A DNA stretch of 5,835 nucleotides from Pelotomaculum sp. UBA4789. GTDB lineage: Bacteria > Bacillota > Desulfotomaculia > Desulfotomaculales > Pelotomaculaceae. The DNA is taken from the NCBI GenBank assembly GCA_002402945.1, contig DHGV01000036.1:1-5835 (forward strand), in the 5' to 3' direction. Numbering within the stretch: position 1 is the stretch's first letter; each line of letters begins with the position of its first letter. Shown here piece by piece: positions 1 to 4,729 of this stretch. The position numbers and the translations under genes were made by a program. Under the pieces are notes generated by a model. The model ran no database searches. It was given only the letters and a program-made list of their open reading frames with translations, and had not been told where the DNA came from.

Positions 1-237
1 TCCTTGACATAGGGTACACATTACTATCCAGAACATAAACGCCAGCACTAAAGCATCATCGATATGCGACAGCGTTAAACACTCAGGAGAAATGCCTTTT
101 TCTTCCCGGCAGAATAGTAGTAAGAGTTTGAAAGTATCCCGATAGGAGGTAATGGTATTGGGGCTCAGGTTTCTTTGGCCGGGTAGATAGATGCTCAGAT
201 AGTCCGTTAGGTATTTGGCAAAATCTGTAGTTTTCAT
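1..237 (-). CDS. Tyrosine recombinase, third of trio (N-terminal part, runs off the window)
   Basis: Only the first 79 residues are visible. They begin MKTTDFAKYLTDYLSIYLPG and continue with an SPNTITSYRDTFKLLLLFC stretch at about residues 25-43. This is the usual helical SAM-like core-binding (arm) domain at the start of XerC/XerD-type recombinases, in which a conserved NT-x-x-SYR-x-x-x-x-L helix is typical. The ATG (237-235) overlaps the TGA of the preceding recombinase (236-234) as ATGA, so it is very probably translationally coupled; a weak purine-rich GTGAAG lies upstream. The catalytic domain would lie beyond the window. Residues 70-79 (IVMCTLCQG after FMFW) do not look like the expected continuation of the domain, so the gene could be interrupted near position 30. 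Its role would be DNA strand exchange together with the other two recombinases. Confidence 0.75.
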   Translation of the reverse strand, partial: MKTTDFAKYLTDYLSIYLPGQRNLSPNTITSYRDTFKLLLLFCREEKGISPECLTLSHIDDALVLAFMFWIVMCTLCQG

Positions 238-1217
238 AAGTCTTCACCCGGCAGTAAACACCCAAACCTTTCATCCATAATAGCTACAATATCCGGGTAC
301 AGTTCTGCTGTCAGTCGCAGGTAATGCTGGGTATTCTTCAGCCCCGTATGTCCAAGATAGGTGGACAGATAAGGTAGTGCTACAGTCAGGTCAGTTCCGC
401 TTTTCACCCATCGTTTCAAGCAGTGGACGGCGAACACATGGCGAAGGTCATGCAGGCGCGGGCCTTTGCCCCTACCGCCATGAGAAATGCCTGCCTCCCA
501 GAGAAATCTGCGGAAATAGTCATAGATTCTTTTATCGCTGTATGGACCGCCATGAGTAGATGGGAAAAAAATTTGTATTGATAGGCTGCCTGGGTGCATC
601 ACCTCCATGTAAGTGCGACATTTTTCATTAAGCGATGGGGTCATAGGGACAAGCCTGTCCTTGTTGAATTTGGTATTTCGAATAGTCAGCGTCCCGTCTG
701 TTGTATTAACATCACCGACAGTCAAATTAATGGCCTCAGAAATACGAAGCCCGCATCCGTAAAGGATTCTGAACAGAAGTGGTAAGATAACGTGACGATT
801 CGGACTGCTATCGATAGGCTGACAACGGTCCACCTGCTTAAAAAATCTTGCCAGTTCAACTTCGGTAAAAAGATACGGCTGATACCTTTGAGACTGGCTA
901 CGGCCGAGATGATCCGGATAGATGTATGCGTCGTTTCCCAGGCGAACCAGGTATCTGGCCAGCATACGAATGAGCCTAATCCGCCGGCCGTGTGCATCGT
1001 CCGACTCAAATAGTTTCTTTTCAGCCCACTGCATGGCCAGCTCTTTGGACAGACAGTCCTGTTTGTAACCTGCTTCAACACAAAAATCATCGAATCGTTT
1101 TAGGGCAGCTGCCTGTTTGTGATAAGCGTACCCAAGCGCCTGCTTTTCCAGTACAAACCCTTTGATCACATCGGCAAAAACGCTGGCGTAGACTGGTATC
1201 CCCTTAGATGTCGTCAT
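234..1217 (-). CDS. Tyrosine recombinase/integrase, second of trio
   Basis: This is a 327-aa site-specific recombinase. The N-terminal core-binding domain spans roughly residues 10-105 and the catalytic domain roughly 115-310. All catalytic residues can be read: R158 in YGCGLRISEA, K183 in the beta-hairpin NTKFNKDRLVP, H256 and R259 in LHDLRH, H290 in YLGHTG, and the nucleophile Y299 in TQHYLRL. The start is chosen at MTTSKGIPVY (1217) because GAGGTG sits 7 nt upstream of that ATG. The frame is open up to an ATG at 1271, but that start would add 18 residues (MILKGCANAHW...) that only mirror the end of the upstream gene. The chosen start overlaps the upstream recombinase by 14 nt, and the stop overlaps the next start by 4 nt, so the three genes form one operon. 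Length and motifs are intact, so it is probably functional. Confidence 0.93.
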   Translation of the reverse strand: MTTSKGIPVYASVFADVIKGFVLEKQALGYAYHKQAAALKRFDDFCVEAGYKQDCLSKELAMQWAEKKLFESDDAHGRRIRLIRMLARYLVRLGNDAYIYPDHLGRSQSQRYQPYLFTEVELARFFKQVDRCQPIDSSPNRHVILPLLFRILYGCGLRISEAINLTVGDVNTTDGTLTIRNTKFNKDRLVPMTPSLNEKCRTYMEVMHPGSLSIQIFFPSTHGGPYSDKRIYDYFRRFLWEAGISHGGRGKGPRLHDLRHVFAVHCLKRWVKSGTDLTVALPYLSTYLGHTGLKNTQHYLRLTAELYPDIVAIMDERFGCLLPGEDL

Positions 1218-2451
1218 ATTGAAACACCTCATCGGGATCCAGTGCGCATTTGCGCAGCCCTTCAAGATCAATTTTCAGGTAAACACTGGTGGACATGGTG
1301 CTCATATGACCCAGGATCTCCGAGATCACAGGCAGTGGTGTTTCCTGTTCCAGCAACACACTGGCCAGTGTATGCCGAAGTGAATGCATTCCCTGTGCAG
1401 CCCCTGTTCGCATTTTGATACCTGCAAGTCGTGTATATTTGGTGATGATGTTATGCAGGTTGGCGTGGGGTCCAAAGGTTTCAAAAGGAGCGTGGTGCCG
1501 GATAAAGAGGTGAGGGGATTCCGTCTGGGGCCGACCATTCTTGAGATAGTCAATGATGGCCCATCCGATGCCGTCCAGTATTGGATAACTCACTGTCCTC
1601 TTTGTTTTATGCTGAACAATTTCAATGCTCCTGGCTACCCAATTCAAGTTGGTCAACCTGATTTCTTTAATGTCCTGGACCCGCATTCCCAACCGTGCCA
1701 CCATTAACAGAATGGCATAATCTCTTTTTCCGTTGGGATTGCCCCGGTCGATTGTCTCTAGAACCCGTTTGACATCTTCAGGATTCCAAGCACTCGGAAT
1801 TTTGGGATAGTGTGGCAGTTTCAGTTTAGGAACAACACCCGATAAATCTTTTTCGTGATAACCCTTCAGGTACAAGAACTTCAAGAACGATCTGAGGGTT
1901 GTCAAAATAGCGGAAATCGATTTTTTGTGATAGCCGGCAATGGTACGGGTGTAATTTGACAAGTGCTGTGCAGTCAGCAATGATAGAGATGATAGACCGC
2001 AATCATCCAGATAGTTAATGAATAACTGCGTTCGATAGACCCTTGTGCGCATTCCCTGTTGTGAATAATTTCGCTGTACACATTCTTTTTGATAACCCTC
2101 CAGTGCCTCTGCAAACTGAGGTGTCCTTTCGTAAGGGGCTTTGGTGGTTCGACGGCGCATGATGGCGCCATGCAGTTTATAATCTCCCAAAACCCGGATA
2201 CAGCGGGCTTGACAACTAAAAGTGCGGTGCGAAGAAATTGTGTAACTATCCAGATCAAAGTGATGATGTATCCGTAAATATTTGTTGCCCAGTTCTTCTG
2301 AATACACTGTTTCGTCTATGCTGTCAGCAAAGGCGATCAACCGATTGTAAAATCTCCGATATTGGTTGCACATGTTTTCTGCATAATTTAATCGTTCTAA
2401 CTCTGCCAGTACTTCTGCGACAAGTTTTCTGATAGGTGCTTTCGGGTTCAT
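1204..2451 (-). CDS. Tyrosine recombinase/integrase, first of trio, with extended N-terminus
   Basis: This is a 415-aa tyrosine recombinase and the first gene of the trio operon. The catalytic domain occupies about residues 220-395 with the full active site: R257 in RLGMRVQD, K282 or K284 in QHKTKRT, H356 and R359 in MHSLRH, H382 in LGHMS and the nucleophile Y391 in SVYLKI. A core-binding SAM-like domain lies at about 110-205 (QQGMRTRVYRTQLFINYL). Residues 1-95 form an extra N-terminal segment with its own helix pattern (YAENMCNQYRRFYNRLIAFA) that resembles a second core-binding domain; this is why the protein is longer than the usual 300-330 aa. The ATG at 2451 is supported by AAGGAGGG (2464-2457) with a 5-nt gap. 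A candidate promoter and a palindrome lie upstream at 2519-2547. The gene appears intact. Confidence 0.93.
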   Translation of the reverse strand: MNPKAPIRKLVAEVLAELERLNYAENMCNQYRRFYNRLIAFADSIDETVYSEELGNKYLRIHHHFDLDSYTISSHRTFSCQARCIRVLGDYKLHGAIMRRRTTKAPYERTPQFAEALEGYQKECVQRNYSQQGMRTRVYRTQLFINYLDDCGLSSLSLLTAQHLSNYTRTIAGYHKKSISAILTTLRSFLKFLYLKGYHEKDLSGVVPKLKLPHYPKIPSAWNPEDVKRVLETIDRGNPNGKRDYAILLMVARLGMRVQDIKEIRLTNLNWVARSIEIVQHKTKRTVSYPILDGIGWAIIDYLKNGRPQTESPHLFIRHHAPFETFGPHANLHNIITKYTRLAGIKMRTGAAQGMHSLRHTLASVLLEQETPLPVISEILGHMSTMSTSVYLKIDLEGLRKCALDPDEVFQYDDI

Positions 2452-2456
2452 ACAAT

Positions 2457-2464
2457 CCCTCCTT
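2457..2464 (-). promoter_or_regulatory. Ribosome binding site of the recombinase operon
   Basis: AAGGAGGG on the - strand is followed by ATTGT and the ATG at 2451. It is a near-perfect Shine-Dalgarno sequence and decides the start of the 415-aa recombinase. Confidence 0.8.
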
Positions 2465-2518
2465 CAATATGATGGATGCATCAAGCATCACTTTCATTCT
2501 GAAGGATTATGATTAGTG

Positions 2519-2545
2519 TTTATATCATGAATTGAGTTTTCTCAA
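2519..2545 (-). promoter_or_regulatory. Candidate promoter of the recombinase operon
   Basis: On the - strand TTGAGA (2545-2540) and TATAAA (2524-2519) resemble -35 and -10 boxes and lie 68 nt or more upstream of the first recombinase start. The spacer is only 15 bp, shorter than the usual 17, so the assignment is tentative. The -35-like box falls inside the palindrome at 2530-2547, so a regulator bound there would be expected to block RNA polymerase. The promoter lies within the trio element, not in the interrupted IS, so the operon would carry its own promoter. Confidence 0.3.
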
Positions 2546-2547
2546 TT
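2530..2547. repeat. Perfect 7-bp inverted repeat (operator or terminator candidate)
   Basis: AATTGAG-TTTT-CTCAATT is a perfect 7-bp inverted repeat with a 4-nt loop. On the + strand it is followed by G and six T residues (2549-2554), which resembles a weak AT-rich intrinsic terminator for transcription coming from the left. On the - strand it sits upstream of the recombinase operon and overlaps the candidate -35 box, which fits an operator. No known gene on the + strand needs termination here, so an operator, or an insulator against transcription into istB, are both possible. Confidence 0.45.
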
Positions 2548-2560
2548 GTTTTTTCGTTTA

Positions 2561-2588
2561 ACTTTACATAAGCAAATACTTTGCATAA
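2561..2588. repeat. Pair of 11-bp direct repeats at the outer end of the trio element
   Basis: ACTTTACATAA (2561-2571) and ACTTTGCATAA (2578-2588) match at 10 of 11 positions, are in the same orientation, and are separated by 6 bp (GCAAAT). The second copy ends exactly where the istB reading frame is lost. Tyrosine recombinases bind short repeats of about this size and spacing at their crossover sites, although the two core sites are usually inverted. The pair is therefore best read as recombinase binding sites at the element terminus; this is inference. Confidence 0.55.
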
Positions 2589-2926
2589 TTGCCCACACTG
2601 GGAGGACCGAGAAATATGACATTGTAGGCGCCTTCAAGCCAGGACAACTCAGCCAGCTGCTGCATTTGTCGTCTTGACACACTGTTTTGGAACACGAAAT
2701 CAAAGTCGTCCAATGTTTTATGAAAAGGTAAATTAGCTGTTCTCATCCTGCACAGCGTTCTGCTGTCCCGGCGGTTTTCCTGCTCGGCACAGAGCAGCGC
2801 CTGCAGTGTCTTAAGAGGAGTCCATTCCTGTTGTTTTGCCTTTTCAAGTATGTCTCCCAGTTCTTTGGCGGCATGCTTCATGGATAAACCGCATAATTGT
2901 TCTTGCACATTCGAAAGAAGGTTTAT
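2564..2926 (-). pseudogene. istB: IS21-family helper ATPase IstB, 5' fragment interrupted in the P-loop
   Basis: IstB is the AAA+-type ATPase that assists the IS21 transposase IstA in target capture. Only about 113 codons remain of a family length near 250. The visible part has the helical N-terminal region (KTLQALLCAEQENRRDSRTLCRM) followed by the start of the ATPase core, NVIFLGPPSVG. There the Walker A motif should continue with K-T, but the frame reads N-YAKYLLM and stops (TAA 2566-2564). The native sequence is lost at about 2588/2589, where the trio element begins. A good ribosome binding site, GGGAGGTG (2941-2934), points 7 nt downstream to an ATA codon (2926-2924) rather than ATG. The first regular in-frame start is a GTG at 2908, 25 nt from the ribosome binding site. 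The gene follows istA by 58 nt, as normal for IS21. It is non-functional as it stands. Confidence 0.88.
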
Positions 2927-2933
2927 GGTGTCT

Positions 2934-2941
2934 CACCTCCC
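2934..2941 (-). promoter_or_regulatory. Ribosome binding site of istB pointing to an ATA codon
   Basis: GGGAGGTG on the - strand is placed with a 7-nt spacer before ATA at 2926-2924, which lies in frame with IstB. The spacing suggests the ancestral start codon was ATG at this point and was mutated to ATA. Confidence 0.6.
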
Positions 2942-2984
2942 TTGGCCAGGTCCGCATATTCGGACAGCGGACGCTTTTGAGTCT

Positions 2985-4461
2985 TCACAGACGGGAGGAG
3001 GACACCCGGGGATTTTGCTCAAGCTCTCTGATTTCCTGCTGCCGGACGCCCTCGAAGAAGCGGCAGGCATCCTTAAGTTCCGTAGCGCTGTACAGGCTGT
3101 TGGTGATGCAGTAGGTCAGAGCCTTCTGCCATGCATGGGCAGGGAATTCTTTCAGCAGCCGCTCTATCAGCTTGAACTGGTCGCGTACATAGCGGCCCTT
3201 AAGATGGCGTATCTGCCGGAGGAAAGGCTCAGCCCCGTCCAGAGCCTGCATCTGTTTTAAAAGTTTCTGCTGCAGGACATCCAGGGTGTCAGTGTAATCT
3301 CTGGCGTGATTGCTGTTGCGTATCAGCCGTCCCTTTTCCCCTGATACCGGATACTCTGCCAATAACTCGGGATCAATTTCATCGAATATCTTCAAGATGC
3401 CGTTTTCTTCTTCCAGCCTTACCTGCCTTCCCGGCATGAACGTACCCAACGGCAGTGTATAGCGGCAGCCCTTGTAGAATATGGTATTGTCCTTATGGAC
3501 CTGCCTTGTTAAAATAGGAGTAAGCATTTTTCTTGTGCATGGTACCGGCTTTAGGAAGAGCTTCTCCTGTTGGAAGACCTCAGCCGGTATCTTTTTTGTT
3601 GTGCCATGCACCCTGGCATTGCCGGTCCTGGCCAGCCAGGCCAGGAAATCATCGTTCCAGAGGTCTGGTTCCATAAACTTGCGGTGCCGGGCGAAGTTAT
3701 TCTTAAAATATTTCACCACCGCTTCGACGCGGCCTTTGCTTGGTGGATCCGCTGCCCGGCAGAGATATACAGAAAAGCCCATTCGCCGGCGGAATTGTTC
3801 AAATTCCTTGGTGTAGACGATATCACCGTAGTTTTCGTCCACAGCTACCAGCCTGTCCTGATCAAAAACCAGTTCGGCCGGCATGCCGCCCATATACTCG
3901 AAGCATTCTTCCAGGGCTGTCACCAGCTGTGCCGAGGTGAGCCGGAACAGTATACCACCAACCCCACTTGTAACGGGAATGAGACATCACACAGGCTACA
4001 CAGTAAAGTTTCCGGTAGTTGAAAGTGCGGGTGTCTCTGACATAAACCGATCCGATATCTACCTGCATCCGGCGTCCCATCGGCGGGTCTTCCATCGCCA
4101 TAAACAGACGGACTTTTACAGTGCTTTTAGGCAAATCGTGCTGCTGGCGCAGCGCTTTTACAAAGCGCCTTGTTGATCGTTCTGATACTGCAACATCGTA
4201 GTGCTCCTTAAGCCAGTCCAGCACTTGTGATGCTGTAATGCCGGGGTATTGGCGGAGCCAGTCCAAGATGACGCCTTCATAAAGGGCCAGATCTCGCCGC
4301 CGTTGTCGGTTAAGGATAGTCTTTTCAAAGGTATCCGGGTCCATATCCCAGTACTTGGACATCGTTCGAAAATCGACCTGCAGCTTTTCAGCTGTTTGGC
4401 GCTTGCTGAAACCAAGGTTTTTCAGGGTATGCAGTTCTGTGTACATAGGCCACCTTTTCAT
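2985..4461 (-). pseudogene. istA: IS21-family transposase IstA, frameshifted
   Basis: This is a DDE-type transposase of the IS21 family. The start at MKRWPMYTEL (4461) is fixed by AAAGGAGGAG (4476-4467) with a 5-nt gap, in preference to an upstream in-frame ATG at 4506. A helix-turn-helix lies at about residues 11-37 (LGFSKRQTAEKLQVDFRT). The first catalytic D is D135 in QVDIGSVYV. The frame is lost after WWYTVP at about 3942-3945, where one extra base in CCGG shifts it; the frame there ends at 3862. In the other frame LTSAQLVTALEECFEYMGG continues without loss, giving D200 (VFDQD) and E246 (SKGRVEAVVKYF), then a Mu-type C-terminal beta-barrel at about 320-362 (YTLPLGTFMPGRQVRLEEE). Removing the one base gives an ordinary 491-aa IstA. 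Only the frameshift disables it, and a sequencing error cannot be excluded. Confidence 0.92.
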
Positions 4462-4466
4462 AGGCA

Positions 4467-4476
4467 CTCCTCCTTT
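4467..4476 (-). promoter_or_regulatory. Ribosome binding site of istA
   Basis: AAAGGAGGAG followed by TGCCT and ATG (4461-4459) is a consensus Shine-Dalgarno sequence. It decides the istA start in favour of MKRWPMYTEL. Confidence 0.8.
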
Positions 4477-4513
4477 AAAATGAGATATGCATTCATGGTA
4501 GCACATCCCATTT

Positions 4514-4584
4514 CTTCCAGCGAGGGTGCTGTACTCAGTGGCCGAAATTGCTGTATTTTATGTGGCCATTTTTGCTGTATTATA
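4514..4584 (-). repeat. Tandem terminal repeats of the IS21-family element
   Basis: Two clear copies lie at 4562-4584 and 4538-4560, each reading GTGGCC-N5-TGCTGTAT(T) on the + strand, with starts 24 bp apart. A third, weaker copy at about 4514-4535 keeps only TGCTGTA and keeps the same 24-bp phase. Multiple terminal repeats of this kind next to the tip are characteristic of IS21-family ends, where IstA binds. The - strand form of the shared part is TACAGCA-N5-GGCCAC. Confidence 0.65.
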
Positions 4585-4644
4585 TTTTACCGCTAACAAC
4601 CCGGTAAATGTGGTAAGATTAATATAAACAATAGGATTATGGTA

Positions 4645-4673
4645 TTGATTAACGAAGCAATTATCAGTACGAT
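4645..4673 (+). promoter_or_regulatory. Candidate promoter of the Lon-like protease gene
   Basis: TTGATT (4645-4650) and TACGAT (4668-4673) are separated by exactly 17 bp and lie 56 bp before the start codon. Each box matches the sigma-A consensus at 4 of 6 positions. The region between the IS end and the gene is only about 130 bp, so little other upstream sequence is available. The evidence is position and weak consensus only. No heat-shock (CIRCE or CtsR type) operator was recognised here. Confidence 0.3.
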
Positions 4674-4715
4674 CTAATGAATGGTGTGCTATTTTTACTG
4701 GGAATATTAATCAGC

Positions 4716-4720
4716 GGAGG
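4716..4720 (+). promoter_or_regulatory. Ribosome binding site of the Lon-like protease gene
   Basis: GGAGG, 9 nt before the ATG at 4730, supports that start codon. There is no better in-frame candidate between it and the ribosome binding site. Confidence 0.7.
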
Positions 4721-4729
4721 ACAACATTT

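Larger units (their letters stand above)
1..2588 (-). mobile_element. Recombinase-in-trio (RIT-like) mobile element, partial
   Basis: Three consecutive same-strand genes all encode tyrosine recombinases and overlap by 14 and 4 nt, and nothing else is encoded between them and the element's outer end. That is the defining architecture of RIT elements, in which three different tyrosine recombinases always sit in the same order. The right boundary is placed at 2588 because the istB reading frame is lost there, in its P-loop codons, and because an 11-bp repeat (ACTTTGCATAA, 2578-2588) ends exactly at that base. The left boundary is outside the window, so the terminal repeats cannot be compared and any cargo beyond the third gene is unseen. 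Tn554-type elements are the alternative, but their third protein is not a tyrosine recombinase, whereas the N-terminus seen here looks like one. Confidence 0.72.
2589..4598 (-). mobile_element. IS21-family insertion sequence, truncated by insertion, one end visible
   Basis: istA followed by istB in one orientation defines the IS21 family. The end upstream of istA carries the multiple 20-odd-bp terminal repeats that the family uses as transposase binding sites (see the repeats at 4514-4584). The tip is placed at about 4598 because the - strand reads TGTTAGC from there, and IS21-type ends usually start with TG; this placement is an inference and could be off by several bases. The other end, together with the rest of istB, must lie beyond the trio element outside the window. 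With istA frameshifted and istB cut, this copy cannot transpose by itself. Confidence 0.82.

Noticed and set aside
1217..1271. An upstream start at 1271 for the second recombinase
   Set aside because: It would overlap the first recombinase by 68 nt. The ATG at 1217 has a good ribosome binding site and gives a normal N-terminus.
2471..2490. GATGC-ATCAA-GCATC small hairpin and the GATGCATC palindrome
   Set aside because: A 5-bp stem in an AT-rich leader is short enough to arise by chance, and nothing else supports a role.
2836..3260. Two overlapping + strand frames of 92 and 136 aa
   Set aside because: They are antisense to the end of istA and the start of istB and show no family features.
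2985..3923. A self-standing 312-aa protein starting at a GTG at 3923
   Set aside because: It is the 3' part of istA, starts inside the conserved transposase core, and has no ribosome binding site of its own.
3936..3960. Programmed ribosomal frameshifting in istA
   Set aside because: There is no slippery heptamer at the shift. IS21-family istA is normally read in one frame, and the shift separates catalytic residues.
3570..4022. A 150-aa reading frame on the + strand
   Set aside because: It is antisense to istA, with no ribosome binding site and no family resemblance.
3862..4506. A self-standing 214-aa protein starting at 4506
   Set aside because: It is the 5' part of the frameshifted istA. 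The tail after WWYTVP is out of frame, and the better start is 4461 because of the ribosome binding site.
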